In this document: positions 32,380 through 41,442 of the stretch, piece after piece
Layout of the letters: each line of letters starts with the position of its first letter
Numbering within the stretch: position 1 is the stretch's first letter
DNA from: Deinococcus rubellus
GTDB taxonomy: Bacteria > Deinococcota > Deinococci > Deinococcales > Deinococcaceae
DNA: 64,000 nt
Reading direction: 5' to 3'
NCBI RefSeq assembly: GCF_025244745.1
Contig: NZ_CP104213.1
Location: forward strand, 675,501 to 739,500
The notes under the pieces: generated by a model
The model's input: the letters and a program-made list of their open reading frames with translations, nothing else
Told to the model about the DNA's origin: nothing
The model's database searches: none
Position numbers and translations under genes: made by a program

Positions 32380-33210
32380 TTATCCTCCCTTGAAGCCCGC
32401 TGCCAGATACCCGGCCAGCAGGTAGCGCCGCGCCACGATCAAGAGCAGCACCGACGGGATGGTGAGCAGCACGCTGAACACCGCTCCGACGGGCTCCGGG
32501 TAGCTGTCGACCAGCGTGTACATCAGCACCGGTAGGGTGGTGACGCCCGGCGCACCAACCACCAGCGTCGCCTGCGATTCGTCCAGCGAGCCGAGGAACG
32601 TCAGAATCAGCGCCACGATGATGCCCGGCATGGCGATGGGCAAGGTGACGCTGAAAAAGACCCGCAGCGGGCTGGCCCCAGCATCGCGGGCCGCTTCCTC
32701 CAGTTCACGCGGCACTGCGCCGAAGGCCGCCGCCGGAATCCAGGTCATGGTGACCAACGTACCGATCAGTTGTACCAGCACCACGCCCCAGAAGGTGCCG
32801 ATCAATCCGAACTGAAAGAAGAAGGCGGCGATGGCGATGTAAAGCCCGATTCTTGGAAAGGCGTTGGAAGCCAGCAGCGCCACGTAAAACAGCCGCTTGA
32901 GTGGAAACTCGAAGCGCGAGAAGGCGTAGGCGGCGGGCAGGCAGACGGCAGCGGAGAGCAGCGTCACAGTGGGCGCAGTGGTCAGACTCCAGAAGGCCGA
33001 CTTGCCCACGTCCGAGTTCTGAAAGACCCAGCTCCACCACTTGAGGCCAAACTCCTGCGGCACCAGGCCCGGAAAGTTCCAGCGCGTCGCCACCGCCCAC
33101 AAAAGTAGCGTCCACAAAGGCAACAGCAAAAAGGCTCCAAAGGCGAAAACGCCAATCAGAGTCAGGGCGTGCCGCAGCGGGCCGGAGCGCCAGAACCACG
33201 TCAGGCTCAT
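32380..33210 (-). CDS. ABC transporter permease, PotC/PhnV-like (276 aa)
   Basis: From ATG 33210 (ATGA overlap): MSLTWFWRSGPLRHALTLIG. Six membrane helices; EAA loop PRELEEAARDAGASPLRVFF near residue 180; ends AGYLAAGFKGG. Two bp separate its stop from the ATPase start. Confidence 0.9.
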   Translation of the reverse strand: MSLTWFWRSGPLRHALTLIGVFAFGAFLLLPLWTLLLWAVATRWNFPGLVPQEFGLKWWSWVFQNSDVGKSAFWSLTTAPTVTLLSAAVCLPAAYAFSRFEFPLKRLFYVALLASNAFPRIGLYIAIAAFFFQFGLIGTFWGVVLVQLIGTLVTMTWIPAAAFGAVPRELEEAARDAGASPLRVFFSVTLPIAMPGIIVALILTFLGSLDESQATLVVGAPGVTTLPVLMYTLVDSYPEPVGAVFSVLLTIPSVLLLIVARRYLLAGYLAAGFKGG

Positions 33211-34139
33211 ATCCGCCCCCGGTTCTGGCGGGTGGTGGCCGCCACGTAGATGTAGCCGACCAGCGCGCACACCGCGAAGCTGAAGACCGCCAGCGCCACG
33301 GCGACCTGCGGTTGGCGAAAGGCCCCGAAATTCATCTGCATACTGACACCCAGCATCTGCGGCGCAGCGGAGCCGAGGAGATACGGCACCGTGAAGCTGC
33401 CAAACACGCCGATGAAGGTAAAGGTCAGCACAATCAAGAGCGGCACCACGTTCAGCGGCAAGATGATGCGCGTTAGGAGCGTCCAGAAACTTGCTCCAGC
33501 GTCGCGGGCGGCCTCCACCTGCTCCTCGCTGATTCCGTCCAGGCCGCTGGAGAGCAGCAGCACAGCAAACGGAATCCCCGTCCAGACTTGTCCCAGCACG
33601 ATGCCCCATTCGTGGCGAATCGGGGAGTGGTAGGGAATGTGGACGACGTTCAGTACGGCTTCCAGCAGGCCGTTGTCGCCGTAGAAGGTGATCAGGGCGT
33701 AGACCGCAATAATGCCGGGCACGAACATCGGCAGCAGATACAGGGTTCGCACCACCCCGCGCAGCCGCACGCCGCGCCCGAAGCGGCCATACAGCGCCAG
33801 CGCGTAGGCCAGCGCGGTGAGTAGCAGCACCGAGAAGAAGGTGACGAACAGTGTCAGCCGCATGTTCTGTGCGAAGGCAGGGCTGGCAAACAGGTTCTCA
33901 AAGACTTTCAGGGTCGGCGACTGGGTGGAGATCAAATTCAGGCCGCTGGCATACGACACGTTGTCGGCGGGCACGATGCCGAGCGAGAACTTCAGCGCCT
34001 CATAGGCGGGCAGCAGCACCAGGAAGATCAGCACGGCAGTGGGCGGCGTCATAAACGCCAGCCCCCAGAGTGCCTGGGTGGGCCAGCGAAAGCGGCGGGC
34101 GTGGGCGGGTAGAGCCTGACTCAAGCGGAACTCCTCCAT
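33207..34139 (-). CDS. ABC transporter permease, PotB-like (310 aa)
   Basis: Membrane segments include TQALWGLAFMTPPTAVLIFL and LYLLPMFVPGIIAVYALITF; EAA loop SEEQVEAARDAGASFWTLLT near residue 210. Forms the importer-3 channel with the next gene. Confidence 0.9.
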   Translation of the reverse strand: MEEFRLSQALPAHARRFRWPTQALWGLAFMTPPTAVLIFLVLLPAYEALKFSLGIVPADNVSYASGLNLISTQSPTLKVFENLFASPAFAQNMRLTLFVTFFSVLLLTALAYALALYGRFGRGVRLRGVVRTLYLLPMFVPGIIAVYALITFYGDNGLLEAVLNVVHIPYHSPIRHEWGIVLGQVWTGIPFAVLLLSSGLDGISEEQVEAARDAGASFWTLLTRIILPLNVVPLLIVLTFTFIGVFGSFTVPYLLGSAAPQMLGVSMQMNFGAFRQPQVAVALAVFSFAVCALVGYIYVAATTRQNRGRI

Positions 34140-34223
34140 TCTGAACGTGCACCGTTCTCAAAAGGCACTGTCTTAAAAGGCACAGTGCCCCCAGCCTTCA
34201 GGGGCACTCGCCAGCTCACTGAC

Positions 34224-35348
34224 TCAGTTCTGCGGCTGGGGCGTGCCCGCGACTTTCTCGTACCACAGGCGGTTCATGTCGCTGCCGTACTTGCTGGAAA
34301 ACCCGAAGCTGAAATCCTTGGCAATGTCGCCGTACTTGGCCTGCACCGCCTTGGACATGTACTGAATCTTGACACCGGGGTAGCCGTTCATCTTGTCCAC
34401 CACCACGGCCTGCACGTCCGGCGAGAGCATCCAGTTGAGCAGGTCGTAAGAGGCCTGCTTGTTGACGCTGTCTTTGGCGACGCCCACGTAAGCGGCCCCA
34501 CCGTAGAGCGGCGGATCAATCTGGGTCAGCTTGATGTTGTCAGGCAGCAGGCCCTGCTTGAGGTAGCTCAGGCCCATGTCCGACCAGACTGGCCCCATCG
34601 TGATGGCCCCCTTGCCGAGCAGTTGCAGGGTTTCTACGTTGTTCTTGGAATATTGTCCGCCGCCGTAGAGCTTGGGTGCCAGCGCCTTGAGGACCGTCAG
34701 GCCCTTGTCCCACTGTTTTTCCTTGCTGGCGTCGTAATCGGTTTCAAAAAAGGCCGAGTCGGCGGGAGTGATGCCGCCGCGCAGCATCCGGGTCACGAAG
34801 GCGTTGCCGCTGCCGCCGGTGTCGGGGGTGTTGTAAGTGAACTCGCCGGGGTGGGCGTTGACCCAGGCCAGCAGCGCCTCCAGCGTGCGCGGCGGATTCT
34901 TGACCTTGCTGCTGTCGTAGGCCAGCACCACGCTTGACCCCCGGTAAGGCACGCCGAAGCCGTGCGAGCGCTTGACCACGTTCTGATCCACGCGGGCCAG
35001 CATCGGCACTTTCTTGGCGTCCAGCGGTTCCATCAGCCCAGCATCTCCGGCAGTGTCCACTGGCCCTTCCAGGATGTCCACGCCGGAGATTTTGCCGACC
35101 TTCTTGGCGGCGGCCAGCCGGTCGAGTGTGGCCTGATCGCCCGCCCCGTGCGGCGAGAACACCAGATTCAGGCGCACATTGGGGTGGGTTTTCTGGTACA
35201 TCGGGATCAGGCTCTGCTCCCACAAATCCTTGACGTTCACGTCGCCGCCCGAATAGATGTTGAGGGTGACGGTCTTGTCCTGGGCCAGCGACGCGCCCAG
35301 CAGGGTGACGGTGAGCAGGGCCGCGCCAGCAGTGAGTATGTTCCGCAT
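34224..35348 (-). CDS. ABC transporter substrate-binding protein (374 aa)
   Basis: Signal peptide from ATG 35348: MRNILTAGAALLTVTLLGAS, cleavage after LAQ. Then VTLNIYSGGDVNVKDLWEQS and LIPMYQKTHPNVRLNLVFSP with GAITMGPVWSDMGLSYLKQG: a family-1/type-2 periplasmic binding protein like those of 2-aminoethylphosphonate or spermidine importers. First gene of importer 3; divergent from the second PHP gene across 75 bp. The ligand is not deducible, but linkage to GDPD and PHP phosphoesterases favours a phosphodiester. Confidence 0.88.
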   Translation of the reverse strand: MRNILTAGAALLTVTLLGASLAQDKTVTLNIYSGGDVNVKDLWEQSLIPMYQKTHPNVRLNLVFSPHGAGDQATLDRLAAAKKVGKISGVDILEGPVDTAGDAGLMEPLDAKKVPMLARVDQNVVKRSHGFGVPYRGSSVVLAYDSSKVKNPPRTLEALLAWVNAHPGEFTYNTPDTGGSGNAFVTRMLRGGITPADSAFFETDYDASKEKQWDKGLTVLKALAPKLYGGGQYSKNNVETLQLLGKGAITMGPVWSDMGLSYLKQGLLPDNIKLTQIDPPLYGGAAYVGVAKDSVNKQASYDLLNWMLSPDVQAVVVDKMNGYPGVKIQYMSKAVQAKYGDIAKDFSFGFSSKYGSDMNRLWYEKVAGTPQPQN

Positions 35349-35423
35349 GGCCTGACCGTAGGCCCGCCGCGTCAGCACATCGTCAATCACAACTTCCTGA
35401 CAAATGGGAGCGCACAGTCAGTG

Positions 35424-36743
35424 ATGCCTGAACTGCTCCGCTCTCCCTTGCGACTGCATCTTCATGATTTCAAACGCCACCTCCGCCTGCCGTTTATGGT
35501 TCCAGCAGGTGTTCAGGCCCTGCGTGTCACGCTGACTTTTGGTCCGTCGGGAGCCGGGGAAATTCACAGCATGATCAATTTCAGCCTCCTTTCGCCGCAG
35601 GGATTCAGGGGGGCGGGTCACCGTCATGGCACCCGTCATGAAGCACTTCTCGGCACCGAGTGGGCCACGCCGGGCTTTTTGCCGGGGCCGGTGACGCCGG
35701 GGGAGTGGGAAGTGGTCGTTCACACCCATATGGTCGCGGGCGTGACCTGGGGCGAGGTCGTGGTGGAATCGCTGGACGGATTGCCGCCCGCGCTGCCTAC
35801 GCAGAAGCCACTGGAGAGTCAACCTGCCCCTGGCCCCTGGATGCTGGGCGACCTGCACTGCCACACCGATCACTCCGACGCCCGCTGGACGGTGCGCGAA
35901 CTGGCCGAGGCGGCCACCCGGCGCGGGCTGAGCTTTTTGGCCCTGACCGACCACAACACCATCAGCGGAAGCGCCGAGCTCACGCGCCTCGCGCCGACGT
36001 TCCTGCAATTGCCTGGCCTGGAATTGACGACCTTTTACGGCCACGCGACGGTGCTGGGTCTGACTGAATACCAGGACTGGACTGAGTTGGATGCCCTGCA
36101 CGGCACGCGGGAACTGGCTGAGCGCGTCGTAAATTCAGGGGGCCTCTTTACCATCGCCCACCCCTTTTCGGAGGGTGATCCCATCTGCACCGGTTGCGCC
36201 TGGACGTACTTTGATCTGAGGCCCAGTCAGGCCACCCATTTGGAAGTCTGGAATGGCGCGTGGAACCAGCCGCACAACCTTCAGGCGCTGGCCCACTGGT
36301 ACGATCTGCTGGCACAGGGGCGGCGGGTGATCGCCGCAGCGGGAACGGATGTTCACGGGCCGGACTACGCGGTGGGCGACGGGTTTACCTGCACTCCGAC
36401 GACAACGGATTCAGCCACCTTACTCTCGCAACTTCAGGCGGGCAACACTTACCTGGCCCGCGCCACGTGCCTGGAACTGGATGTTCAGACGCCCAGCGGC
36501 GCAGCGACGCTGGGAAGCGTTCAAGCTGCCGGACCCTGGACAGTCCAACTCCACTGGCATTCGCTGCCAGGCGGGTGCGAACTGCGAATCAATACGGACG
36601 GCACGCAGGTGGTGCAGCCCGTGAGCGAAGACGGTACCCAGACGCTTGAACTGCACGTGGAGCGCTGGTTCAATCTCGAGATCCGGCTTCCAGGCGGTGA
36701 ACTCTACGCCCTGACCAATCCAGTGTGGGCCAATCTCATCTAA
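35424..36743 (+). CDS. PHP-domain phosphoesterase, CehA-like (439 aa)
   Basis: ATG at 35424 (MPELLRSPLRLHLHDFKRHL); the longer open frame upstream is antisense to the binding-protein gene. N-terminal beta domain (about 140 residues), then MLGDLHCHTDHSDARWTVRE, FLALTDHNTISGSAELTRLA, GGLFTIAHPFSEGDPICTG and IAAAGTDVHGPDYAVGDGF: the PHP metal ligands. Same architecture as the protein at 23235-24515 (shared GDLHxHTxHSD, CxxCxW after HP), clearly paralogous but diverged. Divergent from importer 3 and probably part of that system. Confidence 0.85.
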   Translation: MPELLRSPLRLHLHDFKRHLRLPFMVPAGVQALRVTLTFGPSGAGEIHSMINFSLLSPQGFRGAGHRHGTRHEALLGTEWATPGFLPGPVTPGEWEVVVHTHMVAGVTWGEVVVESLDGLPPALPTQKPLESQPAPGPWMLGDLHCHTDHSDARWTVRELAEAATRRGLSFLALTDHNTISGSAELTRLAPTFLQLPGLELTTFYGHATVLGLTEYQDWTELDALHGTRELAERVVNSGGLFTIAHPFSEGDPICTGCAWTYFDLRPSQATHLEVWNGAWNQPHNLQALAHWYDLLAQGRRVIAAAGTDVHGPDYAVGDGFTCTPTTTDSATLLSQLQAGNTYLARATCLELDVQTPSGAATLGSVQAAGPWTVQLHWHSLPGGCELRINTDGTQVVQPVSEDGTQTLELHVERWFNLEIRLPGGELYALTNPVWANLI

Positions 36744-36793
36744 ACTGAGAGTCCGCAGACCTCCATCTGACATTCACCCGCCAAGCCGTAGAG

Positions 36794-37199
36794 ATGAAAC
36801 ACCTTCTCCTGACGGCTGCATTGTCTGGCCTGAGCCTGGCCAGCGCCCAGACCGCTCCATCCAACCTCAGTGGTACCCTGACCCTCTACACCTCCGAGGT
36901 ACAGGCCGACGTGCAGGCGCAGGTGGACGCTTTCAAGCAGCTGGCGCGCTCCGGCGGCGTTGCCTGACGGTGAGGCGGTGGTAACAATGCGCTGGGAACA
37001 CGCGAGGGCAGTGGCGGCCCAGAGCACGGTGCTTCAGGCCACCTTCGAACGCGACGCCTCGGTACGCGGCGCGCCGCTGGGCCGCTTTCGCCTGCCAGGC
37101 GGCTCGGTGGTGATCGCGCAGCGTTCCAGCGGGTATGCACCTGGCGAACAGGTGGGCCTTGAGATTACAAATGCCAGCGTCTTCAGCCTGAATCCGTAA
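36794..37199 (+). pseudogene. fused remnants: binding-protein start and ATPase end
   Basis: Positions 36794-36967 encode a signal peptide and start of a periplasmic binding protein (MKHLLLTAALSGLSLASAQT, LTLYTSEVQADVQAQVDAFK, iron/phosphonate type), ending at a TGA. In another frame the sequence then continues LPDGEAVVTMRWEHARAVAA and GYAPGEQVGLEITNASVFSL, which looks like the C-terminal TOBE end of an ABC ATPase. An internal deletion has joined the two ends of a former binding protein-permease-ATPase operon. Confidence 0.6.
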
Positions 37200-38258
37200 T
37201 CAGACCGCCAGAATCTGGGCCGCCAGCGGCGAGAAGCTGACTCCCACCCGCGTTCCCAGCGGAAACCCGCCCGCCGCACTGCCCTGAAGGTCGGTCACCA
37301 GGATATGAGGACCAACCCGCACACTCAGCCGGGTCAGCGAACCCAGGAAGCGCCTGTCGCTCACCTCGCCGGACAGTGACCCTGGCGCATCCTCCGCGCC
37401 CAGCCTGAGTTCCTCGGGGCGCAGATACAGCTTGAGCCGCTGGCCCAGCGGGTAGGGCCGCGCCGCGTCCACCAGGATCGGCGCGGCCCAGCCCTCCACT
37501 GTGATCAGGCCGCGTAATGGGTCAGTCACTACCGCGTCCAGACAGTTGGCAGTGCCCACGAATTCGGCGACAAAGGGCGTGGCAGGGCGGCAGTAGATGT
37601 CTTCCGGCGTCCCGAGCTGGGCGACCCGGCCCTGCTGCATCACTGCCACCCGGTCAGAGATGGCCAATGCCTCCTCCTGATCGTGTGTGACAAACAGCGT
37701 GGTGGTGCCGGTTTCGCGCTGCACCCGGCGAATCTCGTCGCGCAAATTCAGGCGCACCTGGGCATCCAGGGCCGAGAGCGGCTCGTCGAGCAGCAAGACC
37801 TGCGGCTCAATCGCCAGCGCACGGGCGAGCGCCACGCGCTGCTGCTGGCCACCCGAGAGCTGATGCGGAAAGCGCTGCCGCATGTCGCTCAGGCCGATCA
37901 TCTCGAAGAGCCGGTTGAGCTTTTGCTGACTGGCCGCTTTGTCCACGCCGCGTACCTTCAGCCCAAAGCGCACGTTGTCCTCGGCGCTGAGGTTGGGGAA
38001 GAGGCTGTAAGCCTGAAAGACCATGCCCATCTGCCGTCTGGCGGCGGGCAGCTGGGTCAGGTCGCGCCCGCCCAGCCGCACCTGACCACCGCTCGGTGCC
38101 GTGAAGCCCGCCACGATTCTGAGCAGGGTGGTCTTGCCGCAGCCCGACGGCCCCAGCAGCGTGATGAGCTCGCCCTGCTCCAGCGCCAGGTTGATCGGAT
38201 AGAGGGCGGTATTGGAAGCGTAGGTTTTGGAGACATTCTCAACCGTCAAGTGGCTCAT
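37200..38258 (-). CDS. ABC transporter ATP-binding protein, PotA/FbpC-like (352 aa)
   Basis: Walker A LLGPSGCGKTTLLRIVAGFT, signature QLSGGQQQRVALARALAIEP, Walker B LLLDEPLSALDAQVRLNLRD, LFVTHDQEEALAISDRVAVM, then a TOBE_2 domain (LKLYLRPEELRLGAEDAPGS). Paralogue of the importer-3 ATPase. ATGA overlap with the permease upstream. Convergent with the remnant at 36794-37199, whose stop abuts its own. Confidence 0.92.
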   Translation of the reverse strand: MSHLTVENVSKTYASNTALYPINLALEQGELITLLGPSGCGKTTLLRIVAGFTAPSGGQVRLGGRDLTQLPAARRQMGMVFQAYSLFPNLSAEDNVRFGLKVRGVDKAASQQKLNRLFEMIGLSDMRQRFPHQLSGGQQQRVALARALAIEPQVLLLDEPLSALDAQVRLNLRDEIRRVQRETGTTTLFVTHDQEEALAISDRVAVMQQGRVAQLGTPEDIYCRPATPFVAEFVGTANCLDAVVTDPLRGLITVEGWAAPILVDAARPYPLGQRLKLYLRPEELRLGAEDAPGSLSGEVSDRRFLGSLTRLSVRVGPHILVTDLQGSAAGGFPLGTRVGVSFSPLAAQILAV

Positions 38259-39034
38259 CTTGTGCCTCCCAGTTCGGCCCGGCCCCGCCCAACCCGCAGC
38301 ATGACCAGCATGGCGGCCCAGGTGACGGCCAGACTGATCAGCGACAGCGCGGCGGCGGGCGTGCCCTGCGTCTGACCGATGTAATTGATGTAGACCGCGA
38401 AGGTGTTAAACAGCAGTACGTTCGCGAGGGTGAATTCGCCCAGCACGATGGCAAGGGTCAGCAGCGAGCCGCCCAGCACGGCGCTGCGGATGTTGGGCAG
38501 GATAATGCGCCGCAGCAGGGTGCCCCAGCCTGCCCCCAGGCTCTGCGCCGCCTCGCTGAGTGTCTGCAAATCCAGCGCCCGCAGGCCAGTATCTAAGGTG
38601 CGGTAGGTGTAGGGCAGACTCAGCACCACGTACCCGGCCACCAGAAACTGCGGTGTACCGACGAACCACTCCGGCCCCTTGTAGAGGCTGGTCAGGCCAC
38701 CGACCAGAACGATGGGCGGCACCACAAACGACAGGATCGAGAGGCTGCCCAGCAGGTTTCGCAGGCCTGGCGCACGCAGATTGACCCAGAAGGCCGCCGG
38801 AATCACCAGCGCAAAGCTGATCAGGATGGTTTCCACCGCCAGCCCGAACGACAGCCCGAAGGTCTGGTGAAACTGTGGGTCACTGAAGATTCTGGCGTAA
38901 GCCGAGAAGTCGTAGCGGCTGCCGCCCGCCCACAAGCTGTAGATCGCCAGTGCCAGCAGCGGCAGCATGAAGTACACGCCCACAACGCCGATCCACACAC
39001 CGCGACCGGTCTGGGCCAGAATATTTTGCCTCAC
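38255..39034 (-). CDS. ABC transporter permease, PotC-like (259 aa)
   Basis: GTG start at 39034 behind AAGGAAAAACA. Membrane segments GVVGVYFMLPLLALAIYSLW and LLGSLSILSFVVPPIVLVGG; the EAA loop is atypical (LQTLSEAAQSLGAGWGTLLR). Second permease of importer 4. Confidence 0.88.
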   Translation of the reverse strand: MRQNILAQTGRGVWIGVVGVYFMLPLLALAIYSLWAGGSRYDFSAYARIFSDPQFHQTFGLSFGLAVETILISFALVIPAAFWVNLRAPGLRNLLGSLSILSFVVPPIVLVGGLTSLYKGPEWFVGTPQFLVAGYVVLSLPYTYRTLDTGLRALDLQTLSEAAQSLGAGWGTLLRRIILPNIRSAVLGGSLLTLAIVLGEFTLANVLLFNTFAVYINYIGQTQGTPAAALSLISLAVTWAAMLVMLRVGRGRAELGGTR

Positions 39035-39044
39035 TGTTTTTCCT

Positions 39045-40049
39045 TCATTTGCGCCACCGGGAACCGAGTCGTTCCAGCAGGGTATACAGGCCCATGGTCA
39101 GGGCCATCACTGCGATCACCAGCAGGGCCAGGGCCTGCCCCAGGTGCGGGTCGGAGATGACATTGCCCGACAGCACCGCGCCGATCTGAAGCGGCAGCAG
39201 CGGCAGCGCTCCGGAGGTCAGCGCGTAGGCAGTGGCGTAAGCCGAAAAGGCGTTGCCGAACAGCAGCACCGCGCTGGCGAGGAGCGCCGGGGCCAGAATC
39301 GGCAGGCCGACAAAGCGCCAGAACTGCCCCGCCGACGCCCCCAGATTCTCGGCCGCCTCGCGCCACTCGCGCCGCAACCCGTCCAGTGCGGGCGCAATCA
39401 GAATCACCATCAGCGGAATCTGGAAGTACAGGTACACCAAGATCAACCCGCTGAAGGTAAATAAGCTGAAGCCGGAGCGGTTGAGGTCCAGGCCCACCGC
39501 CGCCAGTAAGCGCGTCAGGATGCCGGTGGTGCCCAGTGTGGCGACGAAGGCCAGTGCCAGCGGCACGCCCGCGAAATTCGCCGCCACGCCCGAAAAGGCG
39601 ATCAGTGGGGCACGCAGCCAGCGTGGGCCGCCCTCGCCCAGCACGGCGTAGGCGGTCAGCCCACCGATCAATGTTCCCAGCAGGGCTGACGCGCCGCTGA
39701 GCAGCACGCTGTTTTTCAGGCCCGTCAGATACTGCGGCTGGCCCAGCGCCCGCAGATGCCCAAGCGTCCAGCCGCCCGCCGATCCGTCCACCCCGTCCGA
39801 GCGGAAGGCCCCCACCAGCACCGCCAGGGCCGGAACGATCAGAAAGGCCAGCAATACGATCAGCAGTGGGCCGACAAACAGCGCGGTGCTCAGCCAGTGA
39901 TTCCAGGGGCGAACCGGACGTGGGGACTGGGCCGCGCCGCCCAGTGCCGCCACTGTATCAATGACTGCGGTGGCGGCGGGCTGGGCGCTGAGTGCGCCGT
40001 CCAGTTCAGCGCTGAGCATCTTGGTTCGCGGGTCTGGGGAGCGTTCCAC
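39045..40049 (-). CDS. ABC transporter permease, PotB-like (334 aa)
   Basis: I prefer the GTG at 40049, which has AGGAGG four nt upstream; an ATG at 40019 is the alternative, and the frame also opens further upstream. After a 60-residue Ala-rich N-terminus come six membrane segments (TALFVGPLLIVLLAFLIVPA first) and the EAA loop RREWREAAENLGASAGQFWR near residue 235. First permease of importer 4. Confidence 0.85.
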   Translation of the reverse strand: MERSPDPRTKMLSAELDGALSAQPAATAVIDTVAALGGAAQSPRPVRPWNHWLSTALFVGPLLIVLLAFLIVPALAVLVGAFRSDGVDGSAGGWTLGHLRALGQPQYLTGLKNSVLLSGASALLGTLIGGLTAYAVLGEGGPRWLRAPLIAFSGVAANFAGVPLALAFVATLGTTGILTRLLAAVGLDLNRSGFSLFTFSGLILVYLYFQIPLMVILIAPALDGLRREWREAAENLGASAGQFWRFVGLPILAPALLASAVLLFGNAFSAYATAYALTSGALPLLPLQIGAVLSGNVISDPHLGQALALLVIAVMALTMGLYTLLERLGSRWRK

Positions 40050-40140
40050 TTGTCCTCCTGAAGATGAACGAGGGGCCTTGATCCAAAAGTCCCCGCCAGC
40101 CACACGGCGGACGGGGAAAGGAGCCGGGAAAGGTGAAGGG

Positions 40141-41247
40141 TTACTGCCCGACCTTGGCGGCCCACTGGGCTTTGAGCACGTCCTGCGCCTTGGTCACCTG
40201 GGCAGGCGTGGCGAACCTGACTTTCTGGTAGATCGCCGCGTCGGGCAAGCTGGCCAACACGTCCTTGGGAATCACGCCGCGCTTGACCATGTCGTTGAAG
40301 CGGATCGGGTGGGCGTAGCCTTTGAGAAACAGCATCTGCCCGGCGTCGGACGTGATGAACTCCTCCCACAGTTTGGCGGCTCCCTGGTTGGGGCCAGTGG
40401 CGCTGATGGCGGTGGCGTAGTGGCTGCCGTACACGCCGTCGTTCGGCACGACCACGCTCCAGTCGACCTTCCCGGCGAACTGCTTGCTGTAGCCCAGATT
40501 CAGGTAATCCCAGTCGGCCACGATGGGCGTTTGTCCGGTCTGAACGGTGGCGGGCGTGGCCCCCACCGGGATGTAGTTGCCCATTTTCTTGAGTTTGGCA
40601 AAAAAGTCGATGCCCGGCTGAATGTTATCCAGTGAGCCGCCGTTGGCCAGCGCCGCCGACCAGACCGCCGAGAAGGCGGCCTGCGCCGAGAGCGGATTGC
40701 CGTTGAGCGCCACCTGACCCTTGTATTCCGGCTTGGCGAGGTCGGCCCAGGTCTTGGGCACGTTCTTGATGATGTTCTTGTTGACGCCGAACGAGATCAC
40801 GCCGAAGTAATTGCCCACCCAGTGGCCGTCTTTGTCCTTGGCGTCGGCAGGGATACTGGCCCAGGTCGACGGCTTATAGGGGGTGAACAGCTTCTCGCCC
40901 GTGCCGCTGATGGCGAAGGCTGGACCGACATCCACCACGTCCGGGGCACGTTTCTGGCCCTTCAGCGAGCGGATGGCCTGCAATTCCTCGGCGCTGGAGA
41001 TGTTGGGAGAAGCGTTGGTGAGATTCAGGCCGTACATCTTCTCGAAGGTGCTGATGATCTCGCCGTAATTGGCCCAGTCTGGCGGCAGGGCGATGGTGTT
41101 GAGGCTGCCATCTTTTTTGCCCGCTGTCACCACGCTGGCGGGCAGATTGGGCATCGTCATGGTCTGGGCCAAAGCCGCCAGGGATGTACCTGCGATCATC
41201 AGGAGACCCACCCGCACGGACTTGCGCTGCATCAGTGTCTTCTTCAT
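40141..41247 (-). CDS. ABC transporter substrate-binding protein (368 aa)
   Basis: ATG 41247 behind AAGGAG. Signal peptide MKKTLMQRKSVRVGLLMIAG, cleavage near ALAQT. Then LNTIALPPDWANYGEIISTF, NISSAEELQAIRSLKGQKRA and DVVDVGPAFAISGTGEKLFT with GNYFGVISFGVNKNII: a PotD/Fe(3+)/aminoethylphosphonate-type binding protein. First gene of importer 4, with a 92-bp gap before the permease. Ligand unknown. Confidence 0.88.
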   Translation of the reverse strand: MKKTLMQRKSVRVGLLMIAGTSLAALAQTMTMPNLPASVVTAGKKDGSLNTIALPPDWANYGEIISTFEKMYGLNLTNASPNISSAEELQAIRSLKGQKRAPDVVDVGPAFAISGTGEKLFTPYKPSTWASIPADAKDKDGHWVGNYFGVISFGVNKNIIKNVPKTWADLAKPEYKGQVALNGNPLSAQAAFSAVWSAALANGGSLDNIQPGIDFFAKLKKMGNYIPVGATPATVQTGQTPIVADWDYLNLGYSKQFAGKVDWSVVVPNDGVYGSHYATAISATGPNQGAAKLWEEFITSDAGQMLFLKGYAHPIRFNDMVKRGVIPKDVLASLPDAAIYQKVRFATPAQVTKAQDVLKAQWAAKVGQ

Positions 41248-41442
41248 CGTTTCGCTCCTTGCTCGCTGAAGGCTTGGGCTGAATTTCAACTTCATGTCCG
41301 CCTCGGAGTGTGAGCGCCCTTTGTGATGCTCATGTCAGGCTCAGCCTCCCCCAGAAAGAGTCGGGATGCAGCGTGAAAGGTGTGGCGCGGCGGGTGAAGC
41401 GTGGGTGACGGGCGGCTGACCAAGCACCCTTACCGTCCAGCC

